From Pseudomonadota bacterium (GTDB taxonomy: Bacteria; Desulfobacterota; Anaeroferrophillalia; Anaeroferrophillales; Tharpellaceae), in contig WFRT01000202.1 of NCBI GenBank assembly GCA_015486445.1, positions 1-6,704 on the forward strand: DNA of 6,704 nucleotides, in the 5' to 3' direction. A program made the position numbers and the translations under genes. Numbering within the stretch: the stretch's first letter is position 1; each line of letters begins with the position of its first letter. The notes beneath the pieces were generated by a model, which saw only the letters and a list, made by a program, of their open reading frames with translations, made no database searches and was not told where the DNA came from. Shown piece after piece: positions 1 to 5,618 of the stretch.

Positions 1-55
1 GCTGAACCGGGAACCGGGAGGCTCTTGATTTCCCGAGATTGAAAAGAGGTTGCAG

Positions 56-220
56 ATGATGAATGTTTGGGAAAAAGCGCTGGAGATTTTTGTCTTTGGT
101 TTTTCGTCGGTATTCTTCGTCCTTGGAGTGCTGTCGATTTCGGTGGTCCTGACCCGGACCGCCGTGGCCCGGATGGACGCCAGGGACAAACAGAAAAAAG
201 CGGCAAAACGGCAAAACTAA
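56..220 (+). CDS. Short OadG-like subunit of a Na+-pumping decarboxylase
   Basis: Encodes 54 residues, starting with two consecutive Met codons (56 and 59). An AGAGG Shine-Dalgarno lies at 45-49, six bases before the first ATG. The protein has a short N-terminus (MMNVWEKALEI), one hydrophobic membrane segment at about residues 10-33 with the FGFSSVFFVLGVL pattern typical of OadG-family proteins, and a strongly basic, charged C-terminal tail (about residues 39-54, KQKKAAKRQ). In oxaloacetate and methylmalonyl-CoA decarboxylases the gamma/delta subunit anchors and assembles the membrane complex. The gene lies 67 bases upstream of the beta-subunit gene, which strongly supports this role. It is shorter than most OadG proteins, as I recall them (about 80-120 residues), and lacks their extended soluble tail. 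The family call rests on topology, the hydrophobic pattern and context, not on a search. Position 1-55 may include the end of an upstream gene, but too little is visible to identify it. Confidence 0.72.
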   Translation: MMNVWEKALEIFVFGFSSVFFVLGVLSISVVLTRTAVARMDARDKQKKAAKRQN

Positions 221-235
221 GGATAGTTTGATGTA

Positions 236-272
236 ACCGGCGCCGGGCGTTCTTTTTTCGCCCCCGGTTTTT
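236..272 (+). terminator. GC-rich hairpin with T run between the oadG-like gene and oadB
   Basis: GGGCG (245-249) pairs with CGCCC (259-263) around a T-rich loop. The outer arms ACCGG (236-240) and CCGGT (264-268) extend the stem, with CGCC bulged on the 5' side. T268-272 follows. It resembles a weak intrinsic terminator inside an operon, so it could attenuate oadB relative to the upstream gene, or act as an mRNA processing or stability element. The bulge and the short T run make efficient termination uncertain. The Shine-Dalgarno of oadB (273-278) begins right after it. Confidence 0.4.
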
Positions 273-287
273 GGGGAGTACACAGCC

Positions 288-1403
288 ATGGTACAGACTT
301 TTTTTGAATTTATCCATTCGATGGGCATCTACCACCTCACGGTTGGCAACCTGATCATGTGGGTAATAGCCTTTACCCTGATCTTTCTCGCCATTCGCAA
401 AGGCTACGAACCACTGCTCCTGATCCCGATCGGGTTCGGCACCTTTGTGGTCAACCTGCCCTTGACCCACCTGATGGAGCAGGGTCAGCTGCTGCACATA
501 TTCTACCATTACGGGCTCGAGTGGGAGCTGATTCCGCCGATTATCTTCATGGGGCTCGGGGCGATGACCGATTTCGGCCCGGTAATCGCCAATCCCAAGA
601 CCCTGCTGCTCGGGGCGGCGGCCCAGTTCGGTGTTTATGTCGCCTTTTTCTTCGCCCTGGGGCTTGGTTTTACGATTCCCGAGGCCTGTTCCATCGGGAT
701 TATCGGCGGGGCCGACGGTCCGACGACAATTTTTACCACCGTCAATCTGGCTCCTCACCTGCTCGGGGCAACCGCCGTGGCGGCCTATTCCTACATGGCC
801 CTGGTGCCGGTGATCCAGCCGCCGATTATCAGGGCCCTGACCAGCAAGAAGGAGCGGCTGATTCGGATGAAACAGCTGCGGCCGGTCTCCAAGCGTCAAA
901 AAATTATCTTTCCACTGGTCACCTGCGGCCTGGTCTGTCTTTTCGTGCCGGCTTCCGCGGCCCTGATGGCGATGTTCATGCTGGGCAACTTCTTTCGTGA
1001 ATCCGGGGTGGTCGAGCGGCTTTCCGGGGCCGCCCAGAACGAACTTATGAATATCGTGACGATCTTTCTCGGGATTGCCGTCGGCGGCACCATGAGCGCC
1101 GAAGTCTTCCTGACCCCCAAGGCCCTGATGGTTTTCGGCATGGGCCTGGTGGCTTTCTCTTTCAGTACGGTCGGGGGCGTGGTGCTGGCCAAGCTTATGA
1201 ACCTCTTCACCAAGGAAAAGATCAACCCGATGATCGGGGCGGCCGGGGTTTCGGCGGTGCCGATGGCGGCCCGCGTGGTTCAGAAGATGGGGGCTGAAGA
1301 GGATCCCCGCAACTTCCTTTTGATGCATGCCATGGGACCCAACGTGGCCGGGGTTATCGGCACCGTGGTGGCGGCCGGGGTCTTTCTGACCATGGGGCAC
1401 TGA
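288..1403 (+). CDS. oadB: Na+-translocating decarboxylase beta subunit (OadB/MmdB/GcdB family)
   Basis: A 371-residue multi-pass membrane protein. It is the channel subunit that couples decarboxylation of carboxybiotin to Na+ export across the inner membrane. Signature segments are visible: GGADGPT at residues 140-146, NPMIGAAGVSAVPMAARV at 313-330, and NFLLMHAMGPNVAGVIG at 342-358. The residues I recall as functionally important in Klebsiella OadB (D203, Y229, N373, G377, S382, R389) all have identical counterparts here at a constant offset of 60: D143, Y169, N313, G317, S322, R329. The length is closer to the MmdB/GcdB type than to the longer enterobacterial OadB. The start is supported by GGGGAG at 273-278, nine bases upstream. 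The substrate (oxaloacetate, methylmalonyl-CoA or glutaconyl-CoA) is set by the carboxyltransferase subunit, which is not in the window, so the symbol is generic. A strong terminator follows. Confidence 0.95.
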   Translation: MVQTFFEFIHSMGIYHLTVGNLIMWVIAFTLIFLAIRKGYEPLLLIPIGFGTFVVNLPLTHLMEQGQLLHIFYHYGLEWELIPPIIFMGLGAMTDFGPVIANPKTLLLGAAAQFGVYVAFFFALGLGFTIPEACSIGIIGGADGPTTIFTTVNLAPHLLGATAVAAYSYMALVPVIQPPIIRALTSKKERLIRMKQLRPVSKRQKIIFPLVTCGLVCLFVPASAALMAMFMLGNFFRESGVVERLSGAAQNELMNIVTIFLGIAVGGTMSAEVFLTPKALMVFGMGLVAFSFSTVGGVVLAKLMNLFTKEKINPMIGAAGVSAVPMAARVVQKMGAEEDPRNFLLMHAMGPNVAGVIGTVVAAGVFLTMGH

Positions 1404-1470
1404 GTCTCTTCGGGGCTCGGGACAGGCCCGCGTTTTACCCCTGCGGGGCCGGGAGAATTCAGTAAATACG

Positions 1471-1523
1471 CGGTTTGCGGTCAATCGGAAGCTTCCTTTT
1501 CGGTTGACCGCAAACCGTTTTTT
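1471..1523 (+). terminator. Strong intrinsic terminator after oadB
   Basis: A perfect 14-bp inverted repeat, CGGTTTGCGGTCAA (1471-1484) with TTGACCGCAAACCG (1504-1517), is followed directly by six T (1518-1523). The 19-base loop contains a small palindrome, GGAAGCTTCC (1487-1496). It closes the decarboxylase operon. There is no A run on the 5' side, so it is probably unidirectional. Confidence 0.9.
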
Positions 1524-1533
1524 GTTGTATAGC
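1504..1533 (+). promoter_or_regulatory. Possible sigma70-type promoter for tRNA-Leu, overlapping the terminator
   Basis: TTGACC (1504-1509) matches the -35 consensus at five of six bases. TATAGC (1528-1533) is a moderate -10 element after an 18-base spacer. The -35 box lies within the 3' arm of the oadB terminator. Transcription would start near 1540, about 60 bases before tRNA-Leu. The terminator fold fully explains part of this sequence, so the promoter reading is tentative. Confidence 0.35.
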
Positions 1534-1548
1534 TTAAAGTCTGGGTGG

Positions 1549-1583
1549 AAATGTCACTGCGAAGTAGTGGCATTTGTTTTTTT
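1549..1583 (+). terminator. Second terminator-like hairpin just upstream of tRNA-Leu
   Basis: AAATGTCACT (1549-1558) pairs with AGTGGCATTT (1566-1575) as a 10-bp stem with one G-T wobble and a 7-base loop. One G and then seven T (1577-1583) follow. By shape it is an intrinsic terminator, yet it lies 16 bases before the tRNA and downstream of the possible promoter at 1504-1533. It may be a back-up terminator for oadB, with the tRNA promoter elsewhere, or a leader hairpin removed during tRNA 5' processing. Confidence 0.55.
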
Positions 1584-1599
1584 ATTGCAGAAGTCATGT

Positions 1600-1683
1600 G
1601 CGAGGGTGGCGGAATTGGCAGACGCACTAGACTTAGGATCTAGCGGTTTTACCGTGGGGGTTCAAGTCCCCCCTCTCGCACCA
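1600..1683 (+). tRNA. tRNA-Leu(UAG), CCA encoded
   Basis: Class II tRNA. Acceptor GCGAGGG (1600-1606) pairs with CTCTCGC (1673-1679) with one G-U. Anticodon stem CTAGA/TCTAG (1627-1631/1639-1643) encloses the loop CTTAGGA with anticodon TAG at 1634-1636. The variable arm folds as CGG/CCG (about 1644-1654). The T arm is GGGGG-TTCAAGT-CCCCC (1656-1672). The discriminator is A1680 and CCA is encoded at 1681-1683. It reads CUA and probably other CUN leucine codons. Six T (1684-1689) follow the CCA directly and may help end transcription. Confidence 0.97.
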
Positions 1684-1706
1684 TTTTTTCGCAGGTGAGT
1701 CGGCCT

Positions 1707-1736
1707 TTCTTTGTATCGAGGGCTTATCTGTATATT
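1707..1736 (+). promoter_or_regulatory. Possible promoter upstream of tig
   Basis: TATATT (1731-1736) matches five of six -10 consensus bases. It lies in the AT-richer part of the 125-base gap between tRNA-Leu and trigger factor. The best-spaced -35 is the weak TTCTTT (1707-1712, 18-base spacer). TTGTAT (1711-1716) is a better hexamer but only 14 bases away. Transcription would start near 1743, leaving a leader of about 65 bases. Confidence 0.38.
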
Positions 1737-1794
1737 GTCTGGATGTTCCAGGGCCGCGGGCGGCAGATGAAATGACCCGTGTCCGGCCGGGACC

Positions 1795-1798
1795 GAGG
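1795..1798 (+). promoter_or_regulatory. Ribosome binding site that fixes the tig start
   Basis: GAGG lies ten bases before ATG 1809. It supports that ATG rather than the in-frame GTG at 1779, which has no clear Shine-Dalgarno before it. Confidence 0.6.
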
Positions 1799-1808
1799 TT
1801 GGTTTTTT

Positions 1809-3194
1809 ATGGATGTAAAGGTTAACGACATCAGTTCGGTAAAAAAGAAGCTGGAAATTAAGATCGATCCCGAAACCATCAAGAAAAAGCTTGAGGGGAT
1901 TTACAATCGGCTGCGGAAAAAAGCCAAAATCAAGGGGTTTCGTCCGGGCAAAGCGCCGCTCAACCTGATCCGGCGGCTCTACCGGGAGCAGGCCCGGGTG
2001 GAGGCTGTTGAGGGCCTGGTCCAGGAGGGCTACAGCACCGCCCTGGCGGAAAATGACCTTGTGCCCCTGGCCCAGCCCGAGATTGAAAATCTCTCGTTTC
2101 CCGAGGATGAAAGCCTGATTACTTTCGAGGCCACGATCGAGGTGGCGCCGGTTTTCGAGATCGAGAGTTACGACGACATCAAGCTGGACAAGCCCGAGAT
2201 CAAGGTTGGCGAGGAAGAGGTCGAAGCCGAGCTCGACAAACTGCGCCAGAGCATGGCCCAGTATAAAACTGTCGACGAGCGCCCGGCCCGGGAGGGTGAT
2301 GTTCTGGTCATCGATTTTGTCGGCCGCATTGACGGTGAAGAGTTCGAGGGCGGCAAGGCCGAGGACTTTACGATCGAAATCGGCAGCGGCCGCTTTATCC
2401 CCGAACTCGAAGAAAAGCTGGTCGGACTGGAGTCCGGCCAGACCTACGATTTGGAAGCGACTTTCCCCGAAGACTATCACAAGGAGGAGCTGGCCGGCAA
2501 GAGCGCGGTTTTCACGGTGACCGTCAAGGCGATCCGGGAGAAGGAACTGCCCGAGCTCAACGATGATCTGGCGGTCCAGATCTCCGGCGGCGAGATGGAG
2601 AGCCTGGTCGAATTGCGGGAGAAGATGACCGAATACGTGACCTCCTCGAAGGAGGCCGAAGCGCGCAACCGGCTCATCGACGAACTGATGGAGGCCCTGC
2701 GCGGCAAGGTCGATTTTGAACTGCCCGAATGCCTGGTCAGGGATGAACAGGAAAACGCCCTGATGACCATGCGTTCCCGCCTGATGTCCCAGGGGTTCGA
2801 CCAGGAAACGGTTGAACAGCTGACGGCCACGGGCCGTGAAAAGATGGCGGAGGAAGCCCGCAGGACGGTTAAAAACACCCTGATCCTCGAATACCTGGCC
2901 CGCAAGGAGAAGATCGACAGCACCCCCGATGAAATCAGCGCCGCTTTCCAGCGCTTCCTGCAGCGGAGCGGGGAGAACCCGCAGGATGTTTTCGAACGTT
3001 TCAAGGGCCGGGAAAGCGAACTTACCGGAATGCTCAAACGTGATGTGATTATCGAAAAGACGATCACTTTCATGCTTGACAAGGCTACCGGCGGGGAGCC
3101 TGCCGGGAGTGAGGAGGAAGCGGCGGCGACCGCGTCCGAAGAACTCGCCGAAGAGGAGCCTGGCGGAACTTCAGAAGACGCCGGAAGCGATTGA
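1809..3194 (+). CDS. tig: Trigger factor, ribosome-associated chaperone and prolyl isomerase
   Basis: Encodes 461 residues from ATG 1809. Trigger factor docks at the ribosomal exit tunnel and shields and folds nascent chains in the cytoplasm. The N-terminal ribosome-binding domain (about 1-115) carries the signature loop GFRPGKAP at 43-50. The FKBP-type prolyl isomerase domain (about 150-235) shows EGDVLVIDFVGRIDGEEFEG, then GSGRFIPELEEKL and the AGKSAVFTVTVKAI ending. A helical C-terminal chaperone domain (about 240-437) follows, ending with RDVIIEKTITFML. The last 24 or so residues are a Glu/Ala-rich, strongly acidic and probably disordered tail. I chose ATG 1809 because MDVKVNDISSVKKKLEI fits the usual trigger-factor N-terminus; the in-frame GTG at 1779 would add ten atypical residues. 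clpP follows after 105 bases, so co-transcription of tig-clpP-clpX is plausible. Confidence 0.97.
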   Translation: MDVKVNDISSVKKKLEIKIDPETIKKKLEGIYNRLRKKAKIKGFRPGKAPLNLIRRLYREQARVEAVEGLVQEGYSTALAENDLVPLAQPEIENLSFPEDESLITFEATIEVAPVFEIESYDDIKLDKPEIKVGEEEVEAELDKLRQSMAQYKTVDERPAREGDVLVIDFVGRIDGEEFEGGKAEDFTIEIGSGRFIPELEEKLVGLESGQTYDLEATFPEDYHKEELAGKSAVFTVTVKAIREKELPELNDDLAVQISGGEMESLVELREKMTEYVTSSKEAEARNRLIDELMEALRGKVDFELPECLVRDEQENALMTMRSRLMSQGFDQETVEQLTATGREKMAEEARRTVKNTLILEYLARKEKIDSTPDEISAAFQRFLQRSGENPQDVFERFKGRESELTGMLKRDVIIEKTITFMLDKATGGEPAGSEEEAAATASEELAEEEPGGTSEDAGSD

Positions 3195-3236
3195 TTTTTT
3201 ACCGGGATTTTATTAAATACGGTTTATCCGTTGCCG

Positions 3237-3265
3237 TTCCGGCCCGGCTGCCGGCCGGGCCGGAA
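3237..3265 (+). other. Perfect GC-rich hairpin between tig and clpP
   Basis: TTCCGGCCCGGC (3237-3248) and GCCGGGCCGGAA (3254-3265) form a perfect 12-bp stem around a 5-base loop (TGCCG). No T run follows on either strand, so it is not a standard intrinsic terminator. It ends 34 bases before the clpP start codon and may be an mRNA stability or processing element separating tig from clpPX output. Confidence 0.6.
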
Positions 3266-3284
3266 AATGAAAAAATTTGTGATC

Positions 3285-3289
3285 AGGAG
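3285..3289 (+). promoter_or_regulatory. Ribosome binding site that fixes the clpP start
   Basis: AGGAG lies ten bases before ATG 3300. It supports that codon over the in-frame upstream starts ATG 3267 and TTG 3231. Both of those fall in or next to the hairpin at 3237-3265 and have no good Shine-Dalgarno. Confidence 0.7.
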
Positions 3290-3299
3290 AATAATTGAG

Positions 3300-3899
3300 A
3301 TGAGTTTTCTGCCGATGGTGGTCGAGCAGAGTCCCGGGGGAGAGCGGGCCTACGACATCTATTCCCGCTTGCTGCGTGACCGGATTGTTTTTCTGGGTAC
3401 TCCAATTGACGACAACGTCGCCAATGCGATTATCGCCCAGCTCCTGTTTCTCGAAGCTGACGATCCCGACCGGGACATCAATGTCTATGTCAACTCGCCC
3501 GGCGGGTCGGTGACAGCGGGGATGGCGATTTACGATACCATGCAGTTTGTCAAGCCCGACATCACGACCATCTGTGTCGGCCAGGCCGCGAGCATGGGGG
3601 CCCTGCTGCTGGCTGCCGGGACGGCCGGCAAACGTTATGCCCTGCCCCATTCCCGCATCCTCCTGCACCAGCCGATGGGCGGATTTTCCGGCCAGGCCAC
3701 CGACATCGAGATTCACGCCCGGGAGATACTGCGCTTAAAGCAGGATCTCAACCGCATTTTGCAGCATCATACCGGCCGCGACCTGGAGGAACTGCAGAAA
3801 GATACCGAGCGGGATTTCTTCATGTCCAGCCGGCAGGCCCTGGAATACGGGGTGATCGATGAAATAATCAAAAGCCGTCAGCCGGCCGGGGAGGAGTAG
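3300..3899 (+). CDS. clpP: ATP-dependent Clp protease, proteolytic subunit ClpP
   Basis: Encodes 199 residues from ATG 3300, a normal ClpP length. It is a cytoplasmic serine peptidase that forms a double heptameric barrel and degrades proteins unfolded and fed in by ClpX or ClpA. The catalytic triad is visible: S98 in GQAASMGA, H123 in LLHQPMGG and D172 in ERDFFMS. The glycine-rich NSPGGSVTAG stretch (65-74) that shapes the oxyanion hole is present. The N-terminus, FLPMVVEQSPGGERAYDIYS, is the typical mature form, so cleavage probably removes only a few residues if any. The longer readings from 3267 or 3231 would add atypical basic residues. clpX starts only three bases after the stop codon, and its ribosome binding site lies inside the clpP end, so the two are translated from one message. 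Confidence 0.97.
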   Translation: MSFLPMVVEQSPGGERAYDIYSRLLRDRIVFLGTPIDDNVANAIIAQLLFLEADDPDRDINVYVNSPGGSVTAGMAIYDTMQFVKPDITTICVGQAASMGALLLAAGTAGKRYALPHSRILLHQPMGGFSGQATDIEIHAREILRLKQDLNRILQHHTGRDLEELQKDTERDFFMSSRQALEYGVIDEIIKSRQPAGEE

Positions 3900-3902
3900 A
3901 AG

Positions 3903-5168
3903 ATGGCCCGGAAAAAGGATCAGGACATGCTGCGGTGTTCGTTCTGCGGAAAAGACCAGAACAGCGTCAAAAAATTGATTGCCGGTCCTTCGGTCTTTAT
4001 CTGCAACGAGTGCATCGATCTCTGCAACGGGATCATTATCGGCGAGACCGAGCGCGAGACCCTGGCCGATTTACGCAAGACCCTGGTGCCCCCGCGCGTC
4101 ATCAAGGAAAGTCTTGACGAATATATTATCGGTCAGGATGAGGCCAAGCGCAAGCTGGCGGTGGCGGTTTACAATCATTACAAGCGGATTGCCTCGCGGG
4201 GGCTCGGCGGCGACGACGAAGTCGAACTCCAGAAGAGCAATATCCTGCTGGTCGGGCCCACCGGCAGCGGCAAGACCCTGCTCGCCCAGACCCTGGCCCG
4301 GATTCTCAAGGTCCCCTTTACGATTGCCGACGCCACCAACCTGACCGAGGCCGGTTACGTTGGCGAGGATGTCGAAAATATCCTGGTTTCCCTGCTCCAG
4401 GCCGCCGACTACGATGTCGAGCAGGCCTCCAGGGGGATTATTTATATCGACGAGATCGACAAAATCGCCCGCAAGGGCGACAGCCCTTCGATTACCCGGG
4501 ACGTTTCCGGCGAAGGGGTGCAGCAGGCCCTGTTGAAGATTCTCGAGGGCACGGTGGCCAACGTTCCTCCCAAGGGCGGCCGCAAGCATCCCCAGCAGGA
4601 GTTCATCAAGCTCGACACCCGGGATATTCTGTTCATCTGCGGCGGGGCCTTCAACGGTCTGGACGAGATCATCCAGCGCCGGCAGCGCGGCAACCTTCTG
4701 GGGTTTAAGGCGGCCGGTCCGGAAAGTTCCGACAGTCAGCTGGTGTCGGCCGAGGAGATCACTCCGGCGGACCTGCTCAAATACGGCCTGATCCCGGAGT
4801 TTGTCGGCCGTCTGCCGGTGATCGCCAGCCTTGGTGAACTGGACCAGGCCGCCCTGGTCAAAATTCTTACCGAGCCCCGGAATGCCCTGGTCAAGCAGTA
4901 CCGCAAGCTCTTCCGGATGGACGAGGTGGAGCTCGAATTCACCCCGGCTGCGCTGGAAAAGGTGGCGCAGCTCGCCAGGGAACAGAAAACCGGCGCGCGG
5001 GGACTGCGTTCTATCCTGGAAACTATTATGAATTCAGTGATGTATGAACTTCCGGAGACGAATGCAAAAAAATGTGTCATCGAGGAAGAGGTGGTTGCCA
5101 GTGGAGCCCAGCCGCTTTACCTGTTTGAAAACGAAAATAAATCCGAAAATGAGGCAGAATCCGCATAA
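3903..5168 (+). CDS. clpX: ClpX, ATP-dependent unfoldase of the ClpXP protease
   Basis: A 421-residue hexameric AAA+ enzyme that recognises tagged substrates, unfolds them and threads them into ClpP. An N-terminal zinc-binding domain (C12, C15, C34, C37) mediates dimerisation and adaptor binding. The AAA+ core has Walker A GPTGSGKT (118-125), pore loop GYVGED (151-156), Walker B IIYIDEIDK (169-177), the RKH loop (227-229), arginine finger R303 in PEFVGRLPV, and sensor 2 GARGLR (364-369). The ClpP-docking loop reads LGF (266-268) where many ClpX proteins have IGF. GAGGAG at 3891-3896 lies six bases before the start and overlaps the clpP 3' end. No terminator is seen after the stop, so some read-through into hup is possible. 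The C-terminal tail is rich in Glu and Asn. Confidence 0.98.
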   Translation: MARKKDQDMLRCSFCGKDQNSVKKLIAGPSVFICNECIDLCNGIIIGETERETLADLRKTLVPPRVIKESLDEYIIGQDEAKRKLAVAVYNHYKRIASRGLGGDDEVELQKSNILLVGPTGSGKTLLAQTLARILKVPFTIADATNLTEAGYVGEDVENILVSLLQAADYDVEQASRGIIYIDEIDKIARKGDSPSITRDVSGEGVQQALLKILEGTVANVPPKGGRKHPQQEFIKLDTRDILFICGGAFNGLDEIIQRRQRGNLLGFKAAGPESSDSQLVSAEEITPADLLKYGLIPEFVGRLPVIASLGELDQAALVKILTEPRNALVKQYRKLFRMDEVELEFTPAALEKVAQLAREQKTGARGLRSILETIMNSVMYELPETNAKKCVIEEEVVASGAQPLYLFENENKSENEAESA

Positions 5169-5183
5169 AACCACGCTTTTTGC

Positions 5184-5213
5184 TTGACGGGTAAAGGTTG
5201 GTTTTGCTATTAA
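5184..5213 (+). promoter_or_regulatory. Sigma70-type promoter for hup and the downstream tRNAs
   Basis: TTGACG (5184-5189; five of six -35 bases) and TATTAA (5208-5213) are separated by 18 bases. TG at 5205-5206 gives an extended -10 (TGCTATTAA). Transcription would begin near 5220, about 38 bases before the HU start codon. This is the best promoter-like sequence in the window. It fits a strongly expressed gene that must be uncoupled from clpPX. Confidence 0.7.
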
Positions 5214-5257
5214 GGGGCCACAATTTTTCAACTGTAGACTCAAAGGGGAGGGATACG

Positions 5258-5530
5258 ATGACGAAAGCTGAAATGATTGAGGCAATTGCCACGAAGGCTG
5301 ATGTTTCCAAAGCTGCATCGGAAAAGGTTCTCAAGGCCTTTATCGAGGTTGTCAAGGAAGAGCTTGGTAAGGGTGAGAAAGTGACCTTGGTGGGTTTTGG
5401 TACCTTCTCCGTGGCCAATCGCCCGGCTCGGACCGGTCGTAATCCCAGGACTGGAGAGACTATCAATATTGCCGCAAGCAACGTGCCCAAGTTCAAACCT
5501 GGCAAGGCTTTGAAGGACAGCTTGAATTAA
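5258..5530 (+). CDS. hup: Nucleoid-associated DNA-binding protein HU
   Basis: Encodes 90 residues, exactly the usual HU length. HU binds and bends DNA with little sequence specificity as a dimer, compacting the nucleoid and aiding replication, repair and recombination. The helical dimerisation half (1-42: MTKAEMIEAIATKADVSKAA onward) is followed by the signature VGFGTFSV (45-52), then the DNA-binding arm RTGRNPRTGE (58-67) with the intercalating Pro at 63, and a final KFKPGKALKD segment. HU is preferred over IHF because of overall sequence style and length, although HU and IHF subunits are homologous. GGGGAGGG (5245-5252) is a strong Shine-Dalgarno five bases before ATG 5258. In-frame codons further upstream give a non-HU extension. 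A good promoter lies directly upstream. The gene occupies the position after clpX where many proteobacteria carry lon and then hupB. tRNA-Val begins 15 bases after the stop with no terminator between. Confidence 0.97.
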   Translation: MTKAEMIEAIATKADVSKAASEKVLKAFIEVVKEELGKGEKVTLVGFGTFSVANRPARTGRNPRTGETINIAASNVPKFKPGKALKDSLN

Positions 5531-5545
5531 GGATCCAAGGTTTGT

Positions 5546-5618
5546 GGGCGGGTAGCTCAGTTGGGAGAGCACCGGCCTTACAAGCCGGGGGTCACAGGTT
5601 CAAGCCCTGTTCCGCCTA
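5546..5618 (+). tRNA. tRNA-Val(UAC), CCA not encoded
   Basis: Acceptor GGGCGGG (5546-5552) pairs with TCCGCCT (5611-5617), with G-U pairs at both ends including the terminal 1:72 pair. The D stem is GCTC/GAGC (5555-5558/5567-5570). Anticodon stem CCGGC/GCCGG (5572-5576/5584-5588) holds loop CTTACAA with anticodon TAC at 5579-5581. The T arm is ACAGG-TTCAAGC-CCTGT (5594-5610). The discriminator is A5618. TCG follows instead of CCA, so nucleotidyltransferase must add the 3' end. The tRNA reads GUA and probably other GUN valine codons. It probably shares a transcript with hup and tRNA-Asp. Confidence 0.95.

Noticed and set aside
1..55. End of an upstream decarboxylase or biotin-carrier gene
   Set aside because: All three frames close within the first 42 bases and the few residues visible match no recognisable C-terminus, so no gene can be assigned.
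1504..1698. 64-residue + strand reading frame across tRNA-Leu
   Set aside because: It overlaps the terminator and the whole tRNA-Leu gene, and its core is a translated tRNA. Not a protein gene.
1779..1808. GTG start ten codons upstream for trigger factor
   Set aside because: The added residues are atypical, and GAGG at 1795-1798 is correctly placed for ATG 1809.
1662..2480. 272-residue - strand reading frame opposite tig
   Set aside because: It is a codon-bias shadow of the GC-rich tig gene, overlaps the tRNA-Leu 3' end, and has no recognisable domain or ribosome binding site.
3160..3200. Intrinsic terminator at the end of tig, because six T follow the stop codon
   Set aside because: The only stem (CTGGCG/CGCCGG) is short with a large loop and ends about ten bases before the T run, so it does not form a convincing terminator.
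3231..3299. Earlier TTG or ATG starts for clpP
   Set aside because: They lie in or beside a strong hairpin and lack a Shine-Dalgarno, while ATG 3300 has AGGAG ten bases upstream and gives the usual ClpP length.
4071..4589. 172-residue - strand reading frame opposite clpX
   Set aside because: It is a mirror of the conserved ClpX AAA+ core with Gly/Leu-rich composition and no family resemblance.
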